Source: Gemmatimonadaceae bacterium
GTDB lineage: Bacteria; Gemmatimonadota; Gemmatimonadetes; Gemmatimonadales; Gemmatimonadaceae
DNA: 47,606 nt
NCBI GenBank assembly: GCA_025927495.1
Contig: JAICLH010000002.1
Span: 1-47,606, forward strand
Direction: 5' to 3'
Part shown: positions 39,928 to 47,606 of the stretch, in pieces
How positions within the stretch are numbered: the first letter of the stretch is position 1
How the letters are laid out: each line of letters opens with the position of its first letter
Notes under the pieces: generated by a model
Databases searched by the model: none
What the model saw: the letters and a program-made list of their open reading frames with translations, nothing else
Told to the model about the DNA's origin: nothing
Program-made: the position numbers and the translations under genes

Positions 39928-42150
39928 TTGATTCGTCGCGCCGTCTGGTTTGCGCTCGCCGTCGTGATCATCGGCCGTCTTCTACCGGCGCAGGACTCGA
40001 CTGCGCGGCGCGACCTGGGGCCGGCCAACTCGATCACCGCACGCGAAGTCAGCGCCGCACCGCGCACAGATAGTGGTATCGACGCGGCCGCGTGGAGCGG
40101 CGCGGACTCGATCACGAACTTTCGCCAGCGCGATCCATCCGAGGGCGCTCCGGGAAGCGAACGCACCGTCGTCAAAATTCTGCACGATCACGACGCGCTC
40201 TACGTGGCGGTGCGCGCATGGGATCGCGATGCGAGCCGGATCAAAGCGACTCAGCTGCGGCGAGATGCCGATCTCTCCTCCGACGACAACGTGACGATCT
40301 TGATCGACAGTTTTCACGACCGCCGCAGCGCGTATCTGTTTCAGACGAACCCGAACGGAGCGCGGTGGGACGCGCAGATCACGACCCAGGAAACCAACCA
40401 GGATTGGAACGGGATCTGGTACGTGACGACGCGCCGCGACTCGACCGGATGGACTGCAATTTTTCGCATCCCGTTTCGCACGCTGCGATTCACGTCGGGC
40501 GCGGGGGCCGCCTTCGGCTTCAACGTGCGGCGCTACGTGCGACGGAAAAACGAAGAAGATCTGTGGCGCGGGTGGCGCCGGACGGAGGGTCTGGACCAGC
40601 TGCTGGCGGAAGGCGAGCTCGTCGGGTTAGGCGGAGTGAGTCGAGCGCGGGACATCGAGCTCAGGCCGTATGCGCTGGCGAGTGCGCACCAGGCGCCGCA
40701 CGACTCGGCGCTGACGCCGACCGGAGGAGCCGGCGTGTCGGGAAAGGCCGGCGTCGACGCGAAGCTCGCCGTGTCGCCCACGCTGACTGCCGACCTCACG
40801 GTCAATACCGATTTTGCACAGGTGGAGGTCGACAGCCAGGTCATCAACCTCACCCGCTTCCCGACCTTCTTTCCGGAGAAGCGGGAGTTCTTTCTCGAGT
40901 CCAGCGGCATCTTCGAGTTCGGGTTCAACCAGAAAGCGCTGCTCTTCTACTCGCGGCGTATCGGCCTAACGGACAGCGGAACCGTTGCACCCATTCTCGC
41001 CGGCGCTCGTCTGTACGGGAGGGCGGGCCCCTGGAGCCTCGGATTCATCGACGCACGCACCGGCGGTGACGAAAACGACAACGACGCGGTCGTGCGCGTG
41101 AAGCACGATCTCTTTGATCGCTCCTACGTCGGCGCGATGGCCACGCTGCGCACGGGACCAAACGTCCAGGGCACCGAGGTCGCTGCGGGTGTCGACGCCG
41201 ACTTTCCGCTCGTTGTGGGCGGCCAAAACATCGAACCGACCGTATGGGTGGCGGGGACGCGGACGCCACAGGCACCGGGCACGCAAACCGCCTGGCGCGT
41301 CGCGACGGACTTCCCGAACGATCTCTTCGATAACTTCGTCGGACTCGCCCGCTACGACGCCGGTTTCGCACCGACGCTGGGATTTGTGAACCGGACCGAT
41401 GCCTGGGAGACGTACGGCCACATCGACTTCATGCCGCGACCGCACGCGCTCGGTATCCGGCAACTCGAGTTCGAGCTGCCGTCGTGGGACATCTACGCGA
41501 ACCACAACGGGTCCCTGCTGCATGCGCGCGACTGGCAAAACGCGACCATCGAATGGCACCCGTTAGGCGCGGTCTTCGAGAGCGGCGACCAGTTTCAGAT
41601 CATGATCGTTCGCGCGATGGACGCGCCGACCTCGCCATTCCCCATCGCTCGAGGCGTCTCGATTCCGGCCGGGCGGTATTGGTGGACACAGACCGGCGCG
41701 CAGTTTCAGACGTCGCTCGGGCGAACGTTCGGCGGATTCGGGCTGTTCTCCACGGGCACGTTTTACGACGGACGCAGCACCGAGACCGACGGCGGCTTGA
41801 CGTGGCGATCGGGCGGACATCTCATTCTCGGTGCGAATTTGTCACGGACCGACGTCACGCTGCCCGTCGGTCACTTTGTCGCGGTCCAGTCCGCTGGGCG
41901 CGTGGAGTATGCCTTCACGACCCAAATGGATTTCCTCGGCTTCGCGCAGTACGAGACGGCCCTCGAACGCACCGATTTCGACTTGCGATTCCACTGGGCC
42001 CCGGTCATTGGCGACGACCTGTACGTCGTCTGGAATTCGGGCTATACCAACGATCCGCTTTCCTCGTCCCGCTTTCCGGATGGCCGCGCACTCGCGCGGC
42101 CATTGACCGCGACGTTCACCATCAAGTATGTCCAACGCATCGCACCGTGA
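39928..42150 (+). CDS. DUF5916 outer-membrane-like protein with N-terminal CBM9-like domain
   Basis: DNVTILIDSFHDRRSAYLFQTNPNGARWDAQI...TRFPTFFPEKREFFLESSGIFEFG...; TTG start inferred, exact start uncertain. Confidence 0.8.
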   Translation: MIRRAVWFALAVVIIGRLLPAQDSTARRDLGPANSITAREVSAAPRTDSGIDAAAWSGADSITNFRQRDPSEGAPGSERTVVKILHDHDALYVAVRAWDRDASRIKATQLRRDADLSSDDNVTILIDSFHDRRSAYLFQTNPNGARWDAQITTQETNQDWNGIWYVTTRRDSTGWTAIFRIPFRTLRFTSGAGAAFGFNVRRYVRRKNEEDLWRGWRRTEGLDQLLAEGELVGLGGVSRARDIELRPYALASAHQAPHDSALTPTGGAGVSGKAGVDAKLAVSPTLTADLTVNTDFAQVEVDSQVINLTRFPTFFPEKREFFLESSGIFEFGFNQKALLFYSRRIGLTDSGTVAPILAGARLYGRAGPWSLGFIDARTGGDENDNDAVVRVKHDLFDRSYVGAMATLRTGPNVQGTEVAAGVDADFPLVVGGQNIEPTVWVAGTRTPQAPGTQTAWRVATDFPNDLFDNFVGLARYDAGFAPTLGFVNRTDAWETYGHIDFMPRPHALGIRQLEFELPSWDIYANHNGSLLHARDWQNATIEWHPLGAVFESGDQFQIMIVRAMDAPTSPFPIARGVSIPAGRYWWTQTGAQFQTSLGRTFGGFGLFSTGTFYDGRSTETDGGLTWRSGGHLILGANLSRTDVTLPVGHFVAVQSAGRVEYAFTTQMDFLGFAQYETALERTDFDLRFHWAPVIGDDLYVVWNSGYTNDPLSSSRFPDGRALARPLTATFTIKYVQRIAP

Positions 42151-42157
42151 TTTCACC

Positions 42158-43156
42158 ATGCGTCTAACGCTTTTCGTCCTTGCCGGCGCCTTGGCCGCTC
42201 CATCCGCAGCCCAGGCACCCGTGCTTCGCGCCGTGGCCGAGGTGCCGATGCCCGGCCCGGCCGTGCGCTTCGACTACCAGAGCCTCGACACCGCGTCTAA
42301 CCGACTCTACATCGCGCACATGAACGCCGGACACCTCGTCGTGTTCGATGTCGCGACGCGCCGAGTGATTGCGAACCTGGACGGGTTCGCTCGCGTGCAC
42401 GGTGTCTGGGCGGTGCCGGAGCTCGGGCGCGTCTACGCCTCCGTCACCGGCACGCACCAGGTCGCCGTACTCGATGCGAAGACATTGGCCGTGCTGGCAC
42501 GCGTGCCGGGGGTCGACTATCCGGACGGCATCGCATACGCGCCTGGCGTTAGGCGGGTGTTCGTGTCCGACGAGCGCGGCAAGGCGGACGGCGTGATCGA
42601 CGCGACGACGAATGCGTTTCTTGCGTCGGTGAAACTCGGTGGCGAGGCCGGCAACACGGTGTACGACCCGACCGCAAAGCGGATCCTCGTCGCCGTGCAC
42701 GAGTCGAACGAGCTCGTGGCGCTCGACCCGGCGACGGCCAGGATCATCGCACGGTATCCGTTGCCGGGAATCAGAGAGCCGCACGGAATCGCGCTCGATC
42801 CGATGCACGGCGTGGCGTTCGTCGCGGGTGAAGGCAACGCCACCCTCGCGGTGGTGGACCTCGCGGCAATGCGCGTGCTCGAGACGCACCCGGTTGGCGA
42901 CGATCCGGACGTCTTGGCGTTCGATCCCGCGTGGCGGCGTCTCTACGTGTCCGCCGAGTCGGGCACGGTCGCCGTGTTCACCGAGCGCGCGGGCGCGCGC
43001 GGGATCACGCTACATCACGATGGCGATCTCGTCATGCCGCACGCGCACACGGTTGCCGTCGACCCGCGGACCCATCTCGTCTATTTCCCGCTCGAGAACA
43101 TCAACGGCAAACCGGTGCTGCGCGTCATGGCCGGCGAGAAGCCACCGGGCTCGTAG
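42158..43156 (+). CDS. YncE-type beta-propeller secreted protein
   Basis: MRLTLFVLAGALAAPSAAQA...SNRLYIAHMNAGHLVVFDVATRRVIANLDGFARVHGVW; repeating propeller blades. Confidence 0.85.
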   Translation: MRLTLFVLAGALAAPSAAQAPVLRAVAEVPMPGPAVRFDYQSLDTASNRLYIAHMNAGHLVVFDVATRRVIANLDGFARVHGVWAVPELGRVYASVTGTHQVAVLDAKTLAVLARVPGVDYPDGIAYAPGVRRVFVSDERGKADGVIDATTNAFLASVKLGGEAGNTVYDPTAKRILVAVHESNELVALDPATARIIARYPLPGIREPHGIALDPMHGVAFVAGEGNATLAVVDLAAMRVLETHPVGDDPDVLAFDPAWRRLYVSAESGTVAVFTERAGARGITLHHDGDLVMPHAHTVAVDPRTHLVYFPLENINGKPVLRVMAGEKPPGS

Positions 43157-43269
43157 CGGACGGATCGCCGAGGCGATACGTCGCGTCCACGTCGCCGCCC
43201 CGCGCAACCGGTGCCGGCACGGCGTCGAGCTCCGGCAGATTGGCATGGACGACCGACACCTGGCGTATT

Positions 43270-43749
43270 TCACACCAGCGCTCGCTTCATCGCGACGGCC
43301 GTGGCTGGACACGCCAATTTGAATTCCACCGTGTCCGCGATCTCGCTCGGCACCGACGACCGGTCGATTCGTTCGAAGCCCAGGCGTGGGAAATAGTGTT
43401 CGGCGGTCAGCGTGAGCAAATAGAGCGCGTGAATGCCGCGCGATTCCGCGTCGCAGACGATTTGTCGCACGAGTTCGCGCCCGAGCCCGCGGCTACGCCA
43501 TTCCGGCGCGACGGCAACTGACCGGAGCACGGCCGTGTTACAGCACACCTCCAGTCCCGCCACGGCAACGATCCGGTTAGGCGCGAGATTCGTCTCGGCG
43601 ACGAAGAAGTCCGCCGGATGTGCACGCATGATTTCCGCCACGCCGGCCGTCGGCAGACCAGCGGACACCAGCAGGCCCTCGATCGCCGGTAGGTCGTCGC
43701 GCTCGGCTCGTCGAACGTTCGCAACGCCCAATGTTGTCGATGTCGTCAT
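43270..43749 (-). CDS. arsN2: GNAT N-acetyltransferase, ArsN2-like
   Basis: LRSVAVAPEWRSRGLGRELVRQIVCDAESRGIHALYLLTLTAEHYFPRLGFERIDRSSVP; adjacent to arsM/arsR. Confidence 0.8.
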   Translation of the reverse strand: MTTSTTLGVANVRRAERDDLPAIEGLLVSAGLPTAGVAEIMRAHPADFFVAETNLAPNRIVAVAGLEVCCNTAVLRSVAVAPEWRSRGLGRELVRQIVCDAESRGIHALYLLTLTAEHYFPRLGFERIDRSSVPSEIADTVEFKLACPATAVAMKRALV

Positions 43750-43765
43750 CGTAGTCCCTCGTTTC

Positions 43766-44698
43766 TCACGGAACATCTCGCGTAGTGGCCTCCGCAAGGA
43801 CTCTGCGAGTCTCGCGCGGCGCCGCGGCGCCGGCCGTCATTGGCTTCGTTGCGCGTACGAACCCACTCATGATCCTGTTCTCGACCCGATCGGCCAATTC
43901 CGCGTCAAGGCCGGTGCCGACGAGGAGGGCGGCCGCATCGTCGCGGGTATAGACGCGCGTCGGCTCGATGCTCGCGTTTTCGAAGCCCACCGCGGTCAGC
44001 AGCTCAAGGAACTCCTGCTCCTCGAGTGCCCCCGCGACGCACCCCGTCCAGAGCGGCATGCTCGCCTTCACAGCGTTAGGCAGCCCGCCGCGGACGATCA
44101 CGTCGCTCACGGCAAAGCGACCGCCTGGCTTGAGCACGCGGAACGCCTCGGCCAGAGCCGTTCGCTTGTCGCCCGAGAGATTGATCACGCAATTCGAGAT
44201 GATGACGTCGACGGTGTTCGACGGCAGCGGGATCGCCTCGATGTGTCCTCTGAGGAATTCGACATTCGTTGCGCCTGCCTTCGCCTTGTTCTCGAGAGCG
44301 AGCACAAGCATCTCGTCGGTCATGTCCAGGCCGTATGCCTTGCCGCTCGGTCCAACCCGCTTGGCCGACAACAGCACGTCGATGCCGCCGCCGGATCCGA
44401 GGTCGAGTACCGTCTCACCCTCGTGGAGCTCGGCGAGCGCGGTCGGATTGCCGCATCCCAGCGATGCGAGGAGTGCCTCGGCCGGCAAGCCGGCAGTCTG
44501 GCCGGCGTCGTACAGATTGGCGGTGATGGGATCCCAGGTCTCGTTCGCCGGGCCGCAGCACCCGGACGACTCGCTCGTGCCGCAGCACGATACGTTAGGC
44601 GCGCCGTCGGCGACTTGCTGCGCAACCCGGCCATAACGCGAACGGACGACTTCACGAATCTCCTCGAGCGTGACGTGGCCCACTGTGTTCTCGGACAT
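43766..44698 (-). CDS. arsM: Arsenite S-adenosylmethionine methyltransferase
   Basis: CCGTSESSGCCGP N-term, GETVLDLGSGGGIDVLLSAKRVGPSGKAYGLDMTDEML, SNCVINLS. Confidence 0.93.
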   Translation of the reverse strand: MSENTVGHVTLEEIREVVRSRYGRVAQQVADGAPNVSCCGTSESSGCCGPANETWDPITANLYDAGQTAGLPAEALLASLGCGNPTALAELHEGETVLDLGSGGGIDVLLSAKRVGPSGKAYGLDMTDEMLVLALENKAKAGATNVEFLRGHIEAIPLPSNTVDVIISNCVINLSGDKRTALAEAFRVLKPGGRFAVSDVIVRGGLPNAVKASMPLWTGCVAGALEEQEFLELLTAVGFENASIEPTRVYTRDDAAALLVGTGLDAELADRVENRIMSGFVRATKPMTAGAAAPRETRRVLAEATTRDVP

Positions 44699-44713
44699 CA
44701 GCTCCTCCTGCTT

Positions 44714-44735
44714 AATCAAAAAATATTGATATATT
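44714..44735 (+). promoter_or_regulatory. Candidate ArsR box AATCAAAAAATATTGATATATT upstream of arsM
   Basis: 20/22 match to the reverse complement of 45090-45111. Confidence 0.7.
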
Positions 44736-44753
44736 GAAGAAAAGAAAAGGCCC

Positions 44754-45083
44754 TCAATCGCAGCATGCGGCTCCTCGTCGCACGGGCATCGCGCGTCGCG
44801 ACGGCTTGAGCGCGCCGAGCGCCTCCTGCATCTCGGCGAAGGCGTCGGCATTCAACGCGTAGTAGACCCACCGCCCATCCTTCCGATCGATCACCAGGCC
44901 GGCGTCCTTGAGCACTTTCAGGTGAAACGACAACCGGGACTGTGCGGCGTCGAGTGCGTTCTGCAGCTCGCACACACATCGCTCGCCATTCTGGAGCATC
45001 TCCACTATGGACACGCGCGTTTCGTCGGAGAGCGCGTGAAAGAGCTCGGCGGCTCGACGGATGTTCGGAGCGGTGGCGGTCAC
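44754..45083 (-). CDS. arsR: ArsR/SmtB-family regulator
   Basis: RRAAELFHALSDETRVSIVEMLQNGERCVCELQNALDAAQSRLSFHLKVLKDAGLVIDRKDGRWVYYAL; CVC sensor motif. Confidence 0.95.
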   Translation of the reverse strand: MTATAPNIRRAAELFHALSDETRVSIVEMLQNGERCVCELQNALDAAQSRLSFHLKVLKDAGLVIDRKDGRWVYYALNADAFAEMQEALGALKPSRRAMPVRRGAACCD

Positions 45084-45089
45084 GACTGC

Positions 45090-45111
45090 AATATATCAAG
45101 ATTTTTCGATT
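45090..45111 (-). promoter_or_regulatory. Candidate ArsR box (reverse complement AATCGAAAAATCTTGATATATT) upstream of arsR
   Basis: 20/22 match to 44714-44735; directly upstream of the arsR start. Confidence 0.7.
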
Positions 45112-45208
45112 GAACAAGGCCCGCGGACCATGGTCGCCGCCGCCACAGTTGGCCTGCGCTCCGCCACGGCGCGCTGGCGCCCGACGGACGTCGCGCGCAT
45201 CATTCCTA

Positions 45209-45595
45209 ATGATGACGTGTCTTCGCCGGCATGCCGTTTGGCTCATCGTGCTGCTGTGCAGCCAATTTGCGTTGGCCGCCAACGGCGTCGCTTGCGTTAG
45301 GCAGACGGATGCCGCGGCGCAGGCGCGAATGGCGACCGACATGCCGCGCATGGACATGGCGCCGTCCTCCACGCAGGCTCCGGCCCACTCGGAACGGCAT
45401 CCGCAGCCTCCGTGCGATCGGCCGTTCGGACCCGATAACTGCCAGCCGCTGTCCGCTTGTGCGCCGGCGATCGCCGTACCGCCGGCGCCGAGCGCGACGC
45501 GCTCCATGCGAGTGCGCTCCGACATGCTGCCCCTGGTCGTGCTCGCGCCGGCGGCGCGCGCCACACCCCCCGACCTCCCGCCTCCCCGCGCGTAA
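45209..45595 (+). CDS. Small secreted protein, Met/His/Cys-containing, function unknown
   Basis: MMTCLRRHAVWLIVLLCSQFALAANGVACVRQTDAAAQARMATDMPRMDMAPSSTQAPAHSERHPQPPCDRPFGPDNCQPLSACAP. Confidence 0.6.
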   Translation: MMTCLRRHAVWLIVLLCSQFALAANGVACVRQTDAAAQARMATDMPRMDMAPSSTQAPAHSERHPQPPCDRPFGPDNCQPLSACAPAIAVPPAPSATRSMRVRSDMLPLVVLAPAARATPPDLPPPRA

Positions 45596-45722
45596 TTCGA
45601 TCGGGTTGTGACCGCCGAGAGCCGGGTGCGTTAGGCATCAGACTCTCGCGCCGCGCCGCGCGTTCGATCCGCCGTCGTCTCGACGGACCACGGACCGCAT
45701 TCCCTGAACGAGAACAGTCCTC

Positions 45723-47150
45723 ATGTGGAGTCGCTCACCGCGACGCGCATCGGGCGCGATCGCCATCTCCGTCTGCACGTTTCTATGTCCGTTCGTCGAC
45801 GCGCCGGCGGTACCGGGACAGCAGGCACCCATGATCGCCCAACGGCCCGCAGCACCCACCGACGCGGTCGATTCACTCATCACGCTGGCGCTCGCAGCGA
45901 ATCCGATGGTGGCTGCTGCCGGTGCCCGGGTCGATGCTGCGCTCGCGCGCGTCGGTCCCGCTGGTGCGAGACCCGACCCAGTGCTGAGCGCTGGCATCCA
46001 GAACCTTCCGCTCGGCAGCGAGGCGCCAATGTCGGTCCCCGCCGGAACCGCGCCGACGAATGATCCCATGACCATGCGAACCATCGGCGTGAGTCAGCGC
46101 ATCCCGTTCCCCGGGAAGTTGGCGCTCCAAGAGCGCGCCGCCCAACGACAAGTCGACGCCGCGAACGCGATGCTGCTCACCGCACGCCTCGACGTCGCAC
46201 GCCAGGTTCGCGATGCGTATTACGACGTTGCGTTCGCCGATCAGTCGTTGATCCTCGTCGCCCGGCAACGCGACGTGCTCGCCGGCATCGTGCGCGTGAC
46301 GGCGGCGCGGTACACCACCGGTGCGAGCGCCCAACGCGACGTACTCGCGGCGCGCGTGCGCGCGGCGCAACTCGGAGATCAAGCCAGCGAACTCATCGAG
46401 CGACGTCGCGCGGCACTCGCCGTGCTGAACGGGCTCTTGAACCAGAAGAGCGACGCGCCGCTTGGGCCTGCGTCGATCCCGGAGCGCGTCGCTGCGGCCG
46501 CCGTGGCCGATTCCGCGTCGGCGATTCACTTTGCCGCGCAGTCGCTCGGCGCCCGCGTCGCCAACTCGCCGCTCCTTCCGCTCGACAGCATCCAGCAACT
46601 CGCCGTCGACAACAGTCCAATGCTGCGCGAACATGAAGCGCGCATCGCGGCCCAAACCGCGCGCGTTGCGCTCGCCGAGAAGGCGACGCGACCCGACTTC
46701 GATGTCTCCGTGCAATACGGACAGCGAAACGGTTTGACGGACATGTTGACCGCGCAGGTCTCGATCCCGATTCCGATTCAGCACTTGCGCAACCAGGACC
46801 TCGACGTCGCGGCGGCGCGCGACGAGCTGGTTGCGTTGCACGCCGAGCATCAGGCGCAAGTCAACGATCTGCGCGCGCGTACTGCGGCTTTGGTCAGTGA
46901 TCTGGAACGCGATCGCACGCAGCTCGCCATCGACGTCAAGGCCGTGCTGCCGCAAGGACAGGGCATGGTGTCGGCCGCGACTGCGGCGTACGACGCCGGT
47001 CGGGGCGACCTCGTGGCGGTGCTCGACGCGCGCTCGACGCTGTTGAACTACGAGTTCGAGTACGCCAAGTCGCTCACCGACTTCGCCAAGAAGCTGGCGG
47101 AGTTGCAGGAGGTGGCGGGCAGCGATGTGCTGCAGGAGGCCGCACCATGA
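45723..47150 (+). CDS. TolC-family outer-membrane efflux protein (CusC-like position)
   Basis: LITLALAANPMVAAAGARVDAALARVGPAGARPDPVLSAGIQNLPLG...; stop overlaps next adaptor start. Confidence 0.9.
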   Translation: MWSRSPRRASGAIAISVCTFLCPFVDAPAVPGQQAPMIAQRPAAPTDAVDSLITLALAANPMVAAAGARVDAALARVGPAGARPDPVLSAGIQNLPLGSEAPMSVPAGTAPTNDPMTMRTIGVSQRIPFPGKLALQERAAQRQVDAANAMLLTARLDVARQVRDAYYDVAFADQSLILVARQRDVLAGIVRVTAARYTTGASAQRDVLAARVRAAQLGDQASELIERRRAALAVLNGLLNQKSDAPLGPASIPERVAAAAVADSASAIHFAAQSLGARVANSPLLPLDSIQQLAVDNSPMLREHEARIAAQTARVALAEKATRPDFDVSVQYGQRNGLTDMLTAQVSIPIPIQHLRNQDLDVAAARDELVALHAEHQAQVNDLRARTAALVSDLERDRTQLAIDVKAVLPQGQGMVSAATAAYDAGRGDLVAVLDARSTLLNYEFEYAKSLTDFAKKLAELQEVAGSDVLQEAAP

Positions 47151-47606
47151 TCTCCCACGCGAGAACGCTAAGGGTCGCGCAGCTCGTTGGTGCGGCCGGT
47201 GTCGCACTGACCATTGCGGCGTGCCGGAACGATCGTGCGCCGGCCGGTAAGACACCGCCCGCTGCGCCGGCCGCGCACGCGCCGGAAACCGGCGGCATGT
47301 CGGCAATGCCTGGTATGGCGAACATGCCCGACATGGGGTCCTCTCGGGCGGACAGCGGTTTCGTTAGGCTGTCGGCGGCGCAGGTGCGGCAGCTGGGCAT
47401 TACGTTCGGCACGGTGGCCGTGAGGCCGCTCGCGGCCGACATCCGGGCCACCGGTGTCATCGTGGTCGATGAACGGCGCGTCGCGCAAATCGCGCCCAAG
47501 TTCGACGGCATCGTCGAGCGACTGGATGTCAACGCCACCGGTCAGATTGTTAGGCGCGGCGATCCCCTGCTCGACATCTACTCGCCCGATGTCCTCGCCG
47601 CCGAGC
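47147..47606 (+). CDS. cusB: RND efflux periplasmic adaptor, CusB-like; 3' truncated at window end
   Basis: MISHARTLRVAQLVGAAGVALTIAACRNDRAPAGKTPPAAPAAHAPETGGMSAMPGMANMPDMGSSRADSGFVRLSAAQVRQLGITFGTV...GDPLLDIYSPDVLAAE. Confidence 0.88.
   Translation, partial: MISHARTLRVAQLVGAAGVALTIAACRNDRAPAGKTPPAAPAAHAPETGGMSAMPGMANMPDMGSSRADSGFVRLSAAQVRQLGITFGTVAVRPLAADIRATGVIVVDERRVAQIAPKFDGIVERLDVNATGQIVRRGDPLLDIYSPDVLAAE

Overview
High-GC (about two-thirds GC by eye) bacterial segment, probably from an Acidobacteriota/Gemmatimonadota-like organism. That placement is inference from two PadR + ADOP-type permease modules and DUF5916. Main blocks in order: heavy-metal RND efflux (CusB-like adaptor, CusA-like pump) and a CDF-like protein; a four-helix-bundle (23S-IVP/S23-like) gene inside a long imperfect inverted repeat; DUF72-Ku, divergent from a three-domain LigD; a RecB-like nuclease/DEDD exonuclease/SF1 helicase; an 8-gene, mostly overlapping operon (HTH-EIIA fusion, HyfB/C/E/F/G/I-like, TetR) for a membrane [NiFe]-hydrogenase-related complex whose large subunit lacks all four Ni-ligand cysteines; MsrA; PadR/ADOP module 1; an ORF-less copy of the inverted-repeat element; two orphan histidine kinases around a start-less DoxX-like remnant; F420/NADP reductase-like protein; PadR/ADOP module 2; cupredoxin; ankyrin protein; chrBA; DUF1259, DUF5916 and YncE-like genes; arsN/arsM/arsR; a TolC-family protein and the start of a CusB-like gene. 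Strongest unexplained observations: (1) the last 8 nt equal the first 8 nt, and joining the ends yields one in-frame CusB-like gene, so the window may be a closed circle or one unit of a tandem duplication; (2) the heptamer GTTAGGC/GCCTAAC occurs about 69 times, roughly 13 times a rough base-composition expectation, in several reading frames and both orientations; (3) the IVP-type hairpin element occurs as an ORF-bearing copy and an ORF-less copy; (4) the Ni-less hydrogenase-like complex is translationally coupled to a HTH-EIIA protein. All counts and alignments were made by eye; no searches were run.
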